A stretch of DNA of 64,000 bases, from the NCBI GenBank assembly GCA_003599275.1, contig QZJG01000054.1, positions 1 through 64,000 of the forward strand, given 5' to 3'. A program made the translations under genes and the position numbers. Origin of the DNA: Nitrospiraceae bacterium (GTDB lineage Bacteria > Nitrospirota > Thermodesulfovibrionia > UBA6902). Within the stretch, counting starts at the first letter, position 1, and each line of letters starts with the position of its first letter. Positions 51,112 to 59,850 of the stretch are shown here, piece by piece. The notes under the pieces are model-generated. The model searched no databases. It was not told the origin of the DNA and saw only the letters and a program-made list of their open reading frames with translations.

Positions 51112-52077
51112 TTACAATTTCAGTTTATACGTCAGATTCAAAATGTAGTCCGGCGCTCCGGAGTTATTTATGTCCTCGGTCAATGACAACTCCCAACTCC
51201 CGTTGTCTTTCTCATACCTGCCGCCGAATGCGAGGAGCCATGCCTCTCTGTCGATCGCCATTAAATCGGTATCGGGGTATATGGGGGATTGCCCGAGGAC
51301 CTGAACGAGCAGGCTGTAGCCGCTTCCCAGGAGCGCTTCAACCGCGGCCCCGCCGTAAACAAAATTCTCCAGCTCGACCTCTTCATGCCCTTTGACATCG
51401 CCGGGGAATACCGCTCCGATGTTCCAGTTGGTCATGATGCTGTCAGTTATTTTTTTATCAAGAAGAAGTGACACTGCCGCATCCACGCTACCGTTGCCGT
51501 AACCCTCCTTTGCATTCCCGGAAGGAAGCTCCACATCCCCCCTGACACTCAGGCTGAATCCATCGCCGGATATGAGGGGTTTTTTAAGGGCAAGCCTGAT
51601 GTCTCCGATTTTTGTCCCGCTTTTACCTTCGATAACCGGACGCCCGTCTCTTCTGACTATATAAAGAAATTCATTGTGTGGTCTCTGGCCCCTTCCATAA
51701 GGGTCTTTTAATCCGACCGCCTGGTGATAGTTTTCGAGAAAATTGTCCGTAAATCCGCCGCCGATAATGAGCAGGGGCACATCAATGCCAAGCTCGACGG
51801 CATCCATTATAATCCTTTTATATCTGAGATTCAGTTCGGTGATTTCCATGTCGAGGCCTATTTCCCAGTCCGCCGAGCTTTGTACGGTATAAGTGCTTGA
51901 GTGCGAGAGACTGAGCGATACGGAATTTTCAGCGGCGGCCTTTTCAAGATACGGCTGGTCTGCATGCAGGAAGATCGGGAAAGAATTTTTTACCTGGAGA
52001 GGGCCTTCAAAAGGATGGGCCGGAAGGCCCGTAAAAAACAGGCAGACAAATACGAGGACCCCATATAATATTCTCAT
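51112..52077 (-). CDS. DUF3187-family outer-membrane protein
   Basis: The 321-aa protein has a signal peptide (about 1-22) and alternating beta-strand sequence ending in ...YILNLTYKLKL, typical of an outer-membrane barrel. GPLQVKNSFPIFLHADQPYLE near the N-terminus and GYGNGSVDAAVSLLLDK fit DUF3187 proteins, whose role is not established. The gene overlaps the pgk stop by 4 bases and is followed by the PD-(D/E)XK-like gene, so the three are probably co-transcribed. Confidence 0.75.
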   Translation of the reverse strand: MRILYGVLVFVCLFFTGLPAHPFEGPLQVKNSFPIFLHADQPYLEKAAAENSVSLSLSHSSTYTVQSSADWEIGLDMEITELNLRYKRIIMDAVELGIDVPLLIIGGGFTDNFLENYHQAVGLKDPYGRGQRPHNEFLYIVRRDGRPVIEGKSGTKIGDIRLALKKPLISGDGFSLSVRGDVELPSGNAKEGYGNGSVDAAVSLLLDKKITDSIMTNWNIGAVFPGDVKGHEEVELENFVYGGAAVEALLGSGYSLLVQVLGQSPIYPDTDLMAIDREAWLLAFGGRYEKDNGSWELSLTEDINNSGAPDYILNLTYKLKL

Positions 52078-53396
52078 GATATGGTTTTCCCCAATCGCTC
52101 TTTATTTTCCATGAGGGCCCGAATGGGTTTCAGGCCGTAAGGGCTTCCTTTTTCTATAGCGGTAAGGACGGTCCCGCCGCCCGTGAAGAAGTAGTATTTC
52201 GTATTGTCGAGTATGGAGAGATAGAGACCCGGGCAAAGGTTTTTGAATTCCTGAAGGGTGTCGCCCCCTCCGTACATTTTCAGTGCTGTCTTGTTCTTGT
52301 CTATTGTCTCATCCAGCGCCCTGGAGCCTTCGGTAAAGTAAGGAGTATACCCCATGACCGCGTTAACAAAGATTGTTTGCGCCCCGAGTATCACTTCTTC
52401 AACCTTTCCGTCTATGAACGATTGCGGGTCAATGTCCAGTATATATCCGTATTGTTTGCCTCTCTCGAAATCATTTACTGATATGGTCCTGTAGCGGCCA
52501 TCGATCCTGCCGTCCATGGTGTCCGATTCGACAATATAAGGAAGCTCCAGTATCTTGTTTTTCCCGCTGTCTATGCCGACGAGCTCTCTTGCCGCTTCGA
52601 CGTCCTCATCGGCTATCCCCTTAATGGAAATGCCGTACCTGGCGCAGAGATAGCCGTTATATAAAACCCCGCCAAGGATGAGATGGTCCGCCTTTTCATA
52701 AATTGCGTAAAGAGGGCCTATCTTGGTGTCGTATTTTGAGCCGGCAATGACCGCAAGAAAGGGCCTCTCGGGGGCCATGACATTGTTCAGGTTCTCTATT
52801 TCCTGCTGCATGAGAAAGCCGGCATATGAAGGGATAAACTTCGTAATATCATATGTCGAGACATGGGGCTGCCACGAACCGAAGGCGTCATTCACATAAA
52901 CATCTGCAAGGTCGGAAAGCTGTACAGCGAAATTGTCCCTGAAAAACCCTTCCCCTTCCTCACCCCGGAACCACCTGGTGTTGGGGAGGTATATGCCGCC
53001 GATCTTCCTTCTCTTCAGATCTTCGATGGCGTTGTGAACATCATCACACAGGCCCGCTATGCCGAGCTCCCGGTCCATCTCGCATTGAGGGACATAAAAA
53101 TCGGTATGCAGCTTGCGTCTCAGGTATTCAACAATCGGTTCTACCGAATCATGGGGATTGCAGGTAATCTTTCCTGTCTTTTTGTCTTTAGGTCTTCCGA
53201 TATGGGTCATGAGAACAGGGCGTCCTCCCCGGTCTACAATGTAGTAAAGGGTGCCCAGCGTCTTGTCTATCCTGTATGGGTCTTTTATAGCTCCCTTTTT
53301 GACGACATTGTGGTCGAACCTTACAAGGACGACCTTGCCGTCAAGGTCGGCTTCCTGGATGAGGGGAAGTCTCTTGTCTAAGTTTTCAGTCGGCAT
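52074..53396 (-). CDS. pgk: phosphoglycerate kinase, divergent
   Basis: Glycolytic/gluconeogenic enzyme converting 1,3-bisphosphoglycerate and ADP. ATG at 53396 (440 aa) starts MPTENLDKRLPLIQEADLDG; the ORF-track start adds 49 residues overlapping the higBA promoter. Substrate-site segments are VLVRFDHNVVKKG, LMTHIGRP, YVNDAFGSWQPHVST and the nucleotide-site KMYGGGDTLQEF and FFTGGGTVLTAI. VRFDHNV differs from the usual VR(V/A)DFNVP, and the protein is longer than average (about 390-400). It is a divergent branch; catalytic Arg/Lys residues seem kept. Confidence 0.85.
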   Translation of the reverse strand: MPTENLDKRLPLIQEADLDGKVVLVRFDHNVVKKGAIKDPYRIDKTLGTLYYIVDRGGRPVLMTHIGRPKDKKTGKITCNPHDSVEPIVEYLRRKLHTDFYVPQCEMDRELGIAGLCDDVHNAIEDLKRRKIGGIYLPNTRWFRGEEGEGFFRDNFAVQLSDLADVYVNDAFGSWQPHVSTYDITKFIPSYAGFLMQQEIENLNNVMAPERPFLAVIAGSKYDTKIGPLYAIYEKADHLILGGVLYNGYLCARYGISIKGIADEDVEAARELVGIDSGKNKILELPYIVESDTMDGRIDGRYRTISVNDFERGKQYGYILDIDPQSFIDGKVEEVILGAQTIFVNAVMGYTPYFTEGSRALDETIDKNKTALKMYGGGDTLQEFKNLCPGLYLSILDNTKYYFFTGGGTVLTAIEKGSPYGLKPIRALMENKERLGKTIS

Positions 53397-53501
53397 ACGA
53401 CATTCTATCAAAAGAAAAGAAATTTGAAAAGAATTTTTTAATTCGCATATCTTCTCAACTTCCTGCCAAGAAAACCATAACGGAACAGTTACGTTTGATA
53501 A

Positions 53502-53520
53502 TAGCATGGGTTCCATGCTA
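53502..53520. promoter_or_regulatory. operator palindrome of the higBA module
   Basis: TAGCATGG-GTT-CCATGCTA is a perfect 8-3-8 inverted repeat just ahead of the toxin GTG and next to a TTGATAATA -10-like stretch. This is the expected place for HigA autorepression. Confidence 0.6.
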
Positions 53521-53530
53521 ACATGAACTT

Positions 53531-53824
53531 GTGATTCAGTCATTTAAAGACAAGGGAACGGAAGATGTTTTCAACGGCAGAAATTCTAAAGATGCAAGAA
53601 AAACCTGCCCTCAATCGTTATGGAAGATTGCATCAAGGAAACTGGATCAACTTGATTCTGTCGGACATATCAATGAACTGAGAGTTCCCCCGAACAATAA
53701 GTTGGAAGCCTTATCGAGAGATAGGAAAGGGCAATATAGTATAAGGATAAACGATCAATATCGGATATGTTTCACATGGCATGAATCCGGACCTGAAAAG
53801 GTAGAAATTACGGATTATCATTGA
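53531..53824 (+). CDS. higB: HigB-type toxin (RelE superfamily)
   Basis: A 97-aa RelE-fold mRNA interferase: MIQSFKDKGTEDVFNGRNSK, KIASRKLDQLDSVGHINELR-like core, then PPNNKLEALSRDRKGQYSIRINDQYRICFTWHE with the conserved Arg and Tyr/His residues and the end VEITDYH. The GTG start fits. The toxin-before-antitoxin order is typical of HigBA; the antitoxin starts 18 bases downstream. Confidence 0.93.
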   Translation: MIQSFKDKGTEDVFNGRNSKDARKTCPQSLWKIASRKLDQLDSVGHINELRVPPNNKLEALSRDRKGQYSIRINDQYRICFTWHESGPEKVEITDYH

Positions 53825-53842
53825 TAAAAATTAAGATGTTTT

Positions 53843-54184
53843 ATGGAGGTAAATATGGTTCGCATACCAACACATAGAGAGCCCACACATCCTGGTGAGA
53901 TGCTCCTTGAAGAATTTTTAATTCCTATGGGGATTACCCAGCGGGAATTGGCAAATGAAATTCATGTCCCCTACCAGAGGATTAATGAAATTATCAACAA
54001 ACGTCGTGGTGTGACGCCCAGTACAGCTTTACGACTTGCAAAGTTCTTTGGGGTTTCCGAAGATTTTTGGATGAATCTACAACTTAGGTGGGATATGTAT
54101 AAAGCGAAACTTGATGAGGCAAAAGAACTAAAGACAATCAGGGCCATAAAAACGAATGGGGAATTGGCACATTCACATTTTTAG
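53843..54184 (+). CDS. higA: HigA-type antitoxin (XRE family)
   Basis: The 113-aa protein has the HigA pattern: THREPTHPGEMLLEEFLIPMGITQRELANEI, an HTH with VPYQRINEIINKRRGVTPSTALRLAKFFG, and the family ending EDFWMNLQLRWDMYKAK. GGAGGT precedes the ATG; an alternative start is the Met at residue 5. It neutralises HigB and probably binds the palindrome at 53502-53520. Confidence 0.94.
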   Translation: MEVNMVRIPTHREPTHPGEMLLEEFLIPMGITQRELANEIHVPYQRINEIINKRRGVTPSTALRLAKFFGVSEDFWMNLQLRWDMYKAKLDEAKELKTIRAIKTNGELAHSHF

Positions 54185-54371
54185 ACAGAGATGCCCAACC
54201 AGTCAGTTGTGAAAAAAGATACTTTCTCTTTCTTCGCATCTCGTTATGGGTCCCCCTGTTTTTTTAGTCGATAAATCAGATGTGGATTTCGGAAAAATAT
54301 CAATAAGCATTAACAGTTCCCCTGTCGGGTCTGTAAAGGACTTCCACCTCCGAGTCATTTTCAGGTTAAGG

Positions 54372-56294
54372 TTAAAGTCTACCTGCTACCCATGCTCCCG
54401 GCCAGTCAGTTTCACTGTTATTGTTATAATCCATCAGGCTGCCTGAAAGCCCTGATCCGGACAAATCCGTTACTGTATGTCCGCTGCCCTCATCCATTCT
54501 GTAATAGACCTTCAGTTTAGTGTTATCAACTTTGCATGCCCCTGTAAGTCCCAGTTCCTGATTCATACACTCCTGTATCTCGGCCTGTGATCTTGCGACC
54601 GTCCAGAACCTCACCTCATCGATTACCCCTTCGAATTTAGTAGTAGCAGAGGCAGTAGTTTGTAAAGTAGCATCAAAGCAATTAGTCGGAGTATAGCATG
54701 TGGTGCTCGTATTAAAAATCAATGTCGGCAGGGATGGGAGCATCCCTATCCATAACCGATGTTCAGACGTATCACCGGATACTGCATCATTAGTTGCAAA
54801 CAGAGAATTTGTTGTCGCGCAATTTGCATAGACGCCATTGATGTAAATGTCTATATGCGGTGTTTCTGCCCGTCCTGTAGCCAGACCGCCGGCACATTCG
54901 GCATGGACTGCTGAATGATCCTCATTGACAACGACTCCTGCGATATGTGTCCATGTATCAACAGCAAGGGCTGCGCCGGAGGCAGCAGAAGATAATGTGG
55001 AAGTAAAACGAGTTGTCTGCACCATAAATTTGGGCTGATTTGTGTCGACCAGCAACAATAGTCCTCCATTAGTAGTTCCTGCCCCGCCAGGGTTATATCT
55101 GGCAATAATACTACCATTGAGAGTTCCGCTTGTTTTTCTCTTTACCCAGGCCTCGACAGTCAGTTCACCGGTCTGGTCGAACATTTCAGCGTCAGCCGCA
55201 TAAAGAACTGTTTGGTTAAAAGAAGAAGCAGTGAAGTCGATCCCATAAATACCGTCATCCCAATCATAAACACCGTCATCCCAATTCAGCGGGCCGGAGT
55301 AGTAGTCATCGTATGCCCTATCTCCGTCGGTGTCAGCCTCAACCTTATATTGAGTGGCAGAAAGTGCTGTTAATCTGGCTTTCGTGTCATCTCCTCCAAT
55401 GCCTGTCTTGCCTGTGCTAACCAATATACCCTGAGAAGGCCAATTGTCTCCGTCATAGATGCGCAAGGGTGTGGGCGTTGAAACAGAAACATAGCCATAA
55501 TCAGGATTATAGAAAAGGCCACTAACAATATTTATGTCTACATAATAGTATCCCTCAGTTAATGCCATGACATAATTCTCAAGTTTGCAGATTTTCAACG
55601 TCCTGTTGTCCTGGAGCAACAGGTTCAAAGTTACAGTCATAGGAGTAACACCGAAATTAAAACTAATGTTACCGGAAGATGTAAAGGAATCGCTTCCTGA
55701 GACAGCAATAAGAGAGTTGTAAGAAATGCTGAGTTGAAGTATTTCCCCTGTATCGACATCAACCTTACCGGAGTAACTTGTATTGCCGGATATTGTTACT
55801 CCCTCAGAACAATATCCATTAAAATTTATAGTGCCGAAGAAATTTCCTGTAATATCATCATAACTTTCGTTCCATGTTGCGCTTCCCGGACTAACAGGAC
55901 AGTCGCCGGGTATCGTTCCAGTGTCAGTAATAATGGTATCTGCTGAAATAGCTTTCTCTGAATCAACCCTGAGAAGAGCATGCTTTAACGTTTGTGATAA
56001 TATTAAGGAACGAGAGCTACCGATTTGACTATCACCCATTTGAACGGCCCCCAGTGTGCCCAATGTAGTGCCTGTGCTGCCGCTCTGATATGCGCTGGTG
56101 GAAATTTCTACAGCATTAGCATTGGTTACAACTGCCTGGTTTGTAGATCCGGAATATGAAATTCCACTGCCGCTATCACTGCTACTGCTGCTACCGCCGC
56201 CTCCACCACCGCCACTTCCACAGGCAGAGACGCATAGAAGTAGACTGCATGCTAATAGACATAGAATTTTTTTGCTAACCCATGTTGCATTCAT
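54372..56294 (-). CDS. large LamG-domain surface lipoprotein
   Basis: ATG at 56294 (GAGGGG upstream) gives 640 aa. The signal peptide ends in the lipobox VSAC, followed by a poly-Gly/poly-Ser linker (GSGGGGGGGSSSSSDS). The middle (about 60-350) is beta-rich and unrecognised. Residues about 375-600 form a LamG/concanavalin-like domain (TVEAWVKRKTS, WTHIAGVVVNED, IYINGVYANCATT, GVIDEVRFWTVARSQAEI). It ends with KVYYRMDEGSG...TDLSGSG, another LamG signature. It is probably an exported, lipid-anchored sugar- or surface-binding protein. Ligand unknown; gene stands alone. Confidence 0.75.
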   Translation of the reverse strand: MNATWVSKKILCLLACSLLLCVSACGSGGGGGGGSSSSSDSGSGISYSGSTNQAVVTNANAVEISTSAYQSGSTGTTLGTLGAVQMGDSQIGSSRSLILSQTLKHALLRVDSEKAISADTIITDTGTIPGDCPVSPGSATWNESYDDITGNFFGTINFNGYCSEGVTISGNTSYSGKVDVDTGEILQLSISYNSLIAVSGSDSFTSSGNISFNFGVTPMTVTLNLLLQDNRTLKICKLENYVMALTEGYYYVDINIVSGLFYNPDYGYVSVSTPTPLRIYDGDNWPSQGILVSTGKTGIGGDDTKARLTALSATQYKVEADTDGDRAYDDYYSGPLNWDDGVYDWDDGIYGIDFTASSFNQTVLYAADAEMFDQTGELTVEAWVKRKTSGTLNGSIIARYNPGGAGTTNGGLLLLVDTNQPKFMVQTTRFTSTLSSAASGAALAVDTWTHIAGVVVNEDHSAVHAECAGGLATGRAETPHIDIYINGVYANCATTNSLFATNDAVSGDTSEHRLWIGMLPSLPTLIFNTSTTCYTPTNCFDATLQTTASATTKFEGVIDEVRFWTVARSQAEIQECMNQELGLTGACKVDNTKLKVYYRMDEGSGHTVTDLSGSGLSGSLMDYNNNSETDWPGAWVAGRL

Positions 56295-56504
56295 AACATC
56301 CCCTCTTTCTCGAAAAGTTGAAATTCTTGTTAATTCTGTCTTTGCAGGTCTGATGCCCGAAGTTTTCCCCTCATACGTCCCCTTCCCCTTTTTGGAATGC
56401 AATTGCCCTGTTAAGAATTAAATTTTAAGGATGTTCAATTAAAACATATTCCTCCTGCCCCCTGTCAAGAAAAAAATGAATTGGGCGTATCCCTTCACCG
56501 AAGG

Positions 56505-56560
56505 ATGCGTGGCAATCAAAAACATCCGAAAGGGGAGATTGCTTTGCTGCGCTCGCAATG
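56505..56560. repeat. partial GTCATTGCGAG-type repeat (copy 3)
   Basis: GCGTGGCAATC...GGGGAGATTGCTTTGCTGCGCTCGCAATGA matches the inner and right arms of the element at 38468-38543, but the left end is degenerate. Confidence 0.55.
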
Positions 56561-56596
56561 AATATTTATTATCGCTGAATTTCGGCTGGATAGCTG

Positions 56597-56602
56597 TATA
56601 AT
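56597..56602 (+). promoter_or_regulatory. -10 box adjacent to the APS-kinase-like start
   Basis: A perfect TATAAT lies only six bases before the ATG at 56609, and no Shine-Dalgarno is present, so the transcript would be leaderless. CTGAAT 16 bases upstream is a weak -35. Confidence 0.4.
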
Positions 56603-56608
56603 TATTAC

Positions 56609-57166
56609 ATGCCCTATGTCATATGGATTACCGGCCTGCCCGGAAGCGGAAAAAGCGTCACGGCCTCCGCATTGAAAGAGAGGATCCCGGACGCAGTTGT
56701 GCTCAGAATGGATGAACTCCGCAGGATTGTCACGCCTGAGCCCGACTATTCCGACGCTGAACGGGAGCATGTTTACAGGGCGATCGTTTATACGGCAAAG
56801 ATACTCTATGAACTCGGGCACACTGTTATCATAGACGCTACGGGGAACAGGAAATCCTGGCGCGAGCTTGCAAGGAGCATGGTTCCGGGTTTTAAGGAAG
56901 TTTATCTGAAATGTCCCATCGACGTGTGCATAAAACGGGAAAGCACGAGGGCTGATACGCATGCAGCTCCGGCGAAGATTTATGAAAAGGGGAAAGCAGG
57001 CGCGCCTGTGCCGGGAATAAATGTCTCGTATGAAGAGCCCGATGTTCCGGATTTAATAATCGATAGCGGGAAAGAGTCGCCGGAAGAAGCGGCAGAGAAG
57101 ATTTTAAGATTGATTAATAACCGGGCCGGATATTTCATCGCCAGAACAGACCGACGAGGATTATAA
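56609..57166 (+). CDS. adenylylsulfate kinase-like protein
   Basis: P-loop kinase of the CysC family (185 aa). Walker A GLPGSGKSVTAS is at 9-20, followed by VVLRMDELRRIVTPEPDYSDAEREHVYR, which matches the APS kinase (L)DGDxxR...F(S/T)xxxR region only loosely, then VIIDATGNRKSWRELAR and VYLKCPIDVCIKRE. YEEPDVPDLIID near the end is typical (YE.P..PEL.idt). The missing strict GD(x)R and the metal-sugar-like context leave the substrate open. The 3' end overlaps the convergent YwiC-like gene by 32 bases. Confidence 0.78.
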   Translation: MPYVIWITGLPGSGKSVTASALKERIPDAVVLRMDELRRIVTPEPDYSDAEREHVYRAIVYTAKILYELGHTVIIDATGNRKSWRELARSMVPGFKEVYLKCPIDVCIKRESTRADTHAAPAKIYEKGKAGAPVPGINVSYEEPDVPDLIIDSGKESPEEAAEKILRLINNRAGYFIARTDRRGL

Positions 57167-57854
57167 AAAGAACGGCCTTTATCAATTCCGTATTTCCAGT
57201 GTTCCTGAGTTTTGCTTCCTTCATCCATACCGAGGTCGTTATATTTTCAATGAACGGCAAAAGCAGGAGAACGGGGACATTCAGGAAATGGAAGACGGCG
57301 AGGGCGGCCGCGCAGTAGAGGACCATCAGCCCTCTTGGAAAGGGGGTCTTTTTTATTATCAATCTCACCTTGAAGACAGCCGCAGCAAAAAATACGGTAA
57401 CCGCAAGGTAGAGCTTCCATGACATTTCTCCGGTCACGGAGAAATAGACGACCGGCGCCGCGGTAGTCAGGAGAGCAAAGCCGTTCAGCTCCGCAAACAT
57501 GTTATGTTCCCTGCCCAGTAAAAGAAGTGCCGCATAGCTGAATACGAGGAGAGAGAAAATCGGAAAGGTCTGAATACCTTCAATCAGGAATGGCATCAAC
57601 AGCGCAAGACCGCTTAGGGCAAAAAACAGAAACCACTGCACATGCCCCCTTTTAACTTTGGCCCTTAGCGCTGATGCAAGGGGATTTTTCGAGTTTACAA
57701 GCAACGCAAGTCCCAGTATGGCAGACACGGTAACCAGGACAAAATCTCTGCCTGTCGCCCAGGGACGCCTCAACAAGCCGGCAATAAGACCCGCCATGCA
57801 GGAAGAAAAAAATACCGCCCACGAACCCCATTCTTTAACAACAGGCATCTTCAT
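57135..57854 (-). CDS. YwiC-like polytopic membrane protein
   Basis: A 239-aa protein with about seven to eight hydrophobic helices. The N-terminal VVKEWGSWAVFFSS recalls the KEHGAWAM start of the YwiC family. Function is unknown to me; no transporter motif is seen. Its C-terminal end overlaps the convergent APS-kinase-like gene by 32 bases. Confidence 0.65.
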   Translation of the reverse strand: MKMPVVKEWGSWAVFFSSCMAGLIAGLLRRPWATGRDFVLVTVSAILGLALLVNSKNPLASALRAKVKRGHVQWFLFFALSGLALLMPFLIEGIQTFPIFSLLVFSYAALLLLGREHNMFAELNGFALLTTAAPVVYFSVTGEMSWKLYLAVTVFFAAAVFKVRLIIKKTPFPRGLMVLYCAAALAVFHFLNVPVLLLLPFIENITTSVWMKEAKLRNTGNTELIKAVLFIILVGLFWR

Positions 57855-58117
57855 CTCAAATCCATTCCTTTACGCTATCCGACAAATTAATTCTACATTA
57901 AAAAACCGCGGGCCTTTTGCGCCATGAGAGAAGTCATAAAGTGGAATAGGGCGAGGGAGGAGCCTCAGCCGGGAAATCCTGGTATGTATTTTGCATTACA
58001 TAAGATATAGTTTTTCATTTGTATAATCAAGAAAGACTCTGATATAGTATTTGAACTCAAAGATTGGCTTGCAGAGCCATTTTGAGCGTTGTTATTAATA
58101 TCGCAAGGAGGTGTTTC

Positions 58118-59830
58118 ATGGCGTCATTTTACAGACTCATGGTTATTATTTTGACTGTTTTTTTGATACCCGGTTGTTCATTGTCAAATACAAAGGTCGC
58201 AGAAAACCATAAAATCAATCTGCCGCCGGTCCCTTATTATGACGCAGATATAGTACCGGTTGCAGACATCGCAGGATATACCGATATAGATAACGGCAAA
58301 GCGAAAGACATAAGCACCGACATCGCCCTTGTCGCAAATGCGGAAGCGATAGAGACGCCCGTTAAAACCGTGAAAGAGAATAAACCGCCGGCCACCCGCG
58401 GCGATGCCGACAATAATGCTGTTGAAGCTGAGAAGGCAGCCGATGTGAATGATGAGGACCTCCTCGATGCAGCGCTGGAAAACTGCGATACGGCACAGGC
58501 GCTCTGGTCCGGCGGCAATCACGAGAAGGCGATTGATGCCCTCGATGAGGCCTATCAGCTCGTCCTTAGAGTGGACACCGACAGCAATCCCGAACTGATC
58601 AGGCAGACGGAAGATTTGCGGTTCACGATTTCTAAAAGGATCCTCGAAATTTATACGTCACGGTTTACCACTGCCAACGGCAATCACAAAGAAATCCCCC
58701 TTACAATGAATGAGTACGTAGAGAGGGAAATCAGGTCATTTCAGGGGCCGGAACGCGAATTTTTCATGGAAGGATATAAACGCTCCGGAAGATACAGGGG
58801 TGAGATAGTCAAATCTCTGAAAGAAGCCGGATTGCCCGAAGAGCTCTCCTGGCTGCCCTTTATAGAAAGCTGGTTTAAAGTAGGCGCTCTCTCCCCGGCG
58901 CGCGCGCTCGGCATATGGCAGTTTATTCCCTCCACGGGTTACAAATTCGGTTTAAAAAGAGACAACTGGATAGACGAGAGAATGGACCCCCGGAAATCTA
59001 CTGCCGCGGCTATCGCGTATTTAAAGGAGCTGCACCGTATGTTCGGCGACTGGACCACTGTTCTGGCCAGTTATAACTGCGGCGAAGGAAACGTCTTAAG
59101 GGTAATACGCAATCAAAAGATCATGTATCTCGATAATTTCTGGGACCTGTACCAGAGACTCCCCCGGGAGACCGCCCGGTATGTACCCAGATTCCTGGCA
59201 ACATTGCATATCATGAAAGACCCTGCAAAATACGGATTCACGCTGGATGAACTTTACAGTCCGGTTGCTTCCGAAGGTGTCGTCATCGAAAAGCAGGTCC
59301 CGTTAAAGGCGCTGGCCGACAACCTCGGCCTGCCTGTTGAAGATATCGTCTTGCTTAATCCCGAACTCAGGCGTCAGATTACACCGCCCACCCGGTACAG
59401 CCTTAATGTCCCTCCCGGACAGGGGACGATTCTGCTCTCAAAGCTCGATGCGATACCGGTTGAATCGGCTCCCGTGAATCAATATGACGATTATATTTAT
59501 CACAAGGTAAAAAGAGGAGATACGTTATACCGCATAGCCTCCAGGTATCACACAAGCGTTGAGACGCTTGTCAAGCTCAATAAAATCAGCCGGAAACGCC
59601 ATCTGACAGTAGGACAAAAACTCAGGGTCCCCCTTAAAGGAGGTAAAAGCAGCGATACTTTCACTTCTGAAAATGAGCTTCTCCCCGGCGGGAAATACCG
59701 GACCAAGAGAGGCGAGTCCCTGTGGACGATCGCAAAAAAGTTTAATACCGATACATCGAGGCTCAAAAAACTGAACCGCCTGTCGTCAAATTCTCTTTTC
59801 GTGGGACAGGTCATCAGGGTGGTCGATTGA
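58118..59830 (+). CDS. MltD-like lytic transglycosylase lipoprotein with LysM repeats
   Basis: Cell-wall enzyme that cleaves peptidoglycan glycan strands. ATG at 58118 after a strong AGGAGGT gives 570 aa. A signal peptide with lipobox IPGC precedes a linker of about 150 residues. The SLT domain follows (GLPEELSWLPFIESWFKVGALSPARALGIWQFIPSTG, with catalytic Glu in ES.F/W, and ASYNCGEGNVLRVI), then two C-terminal LysM repeats (YHKVKRGDTLYRIASRYHTS and YRTKRGESLWTIAKKFNTD). The linker is likely periplasmic. Order and length match MltD. It is a single gene. Confidence 0.93.
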   Translation: MASFYRLMVIILTVFLIPGCSLSNTKVAENHKINLPPVPYYDADIVPVADIAGYTDIDNGKAKDISTDIALVANAEAIETPVKTVKENKPPATRGDADNNAVEAEKAADVNDEDLLDAALENCDTAQALWSGGNHEKAIDALDEAYQLVLRVDTDSNPELIRQTEDLRFTISKRILEIYTSRFTTANGNHKEIPLTMNEYVEREIRSFQGPEREFFMEGYKRSGRYRGEIVKSLKEAGLPEELSWLPFIESWFKVGALSPARALGIWQFIPSTGYKFGLKRDNWIDERMDPRKSTAAAIAYLKELHRMFGDWTTVLASYNCGEGNVLRVIRNQKIMYLDNFWDLYQRLPRETARYVPRFLATLHIMKDPAKYGFTLDELYSPVASEGVVIEKQVPLKALADNLGLPVEDIVLLNPELRRQITPPTRYSLNVPPGQGTILLSKLDAIPVESAPVNQYDDYIYHKVKRGDTLYRIASRYHTSVETLVKLNKISRKRHLTVGQKLRVPLKGGKSSDTFTSENELLPGGKYRTKRGESLWTIAKKFNTDTSRLKKLNRLSSNSLFVGQVIRVVD

Positions 59831-59850
59831 TTATTACGGCTGAATAATGA

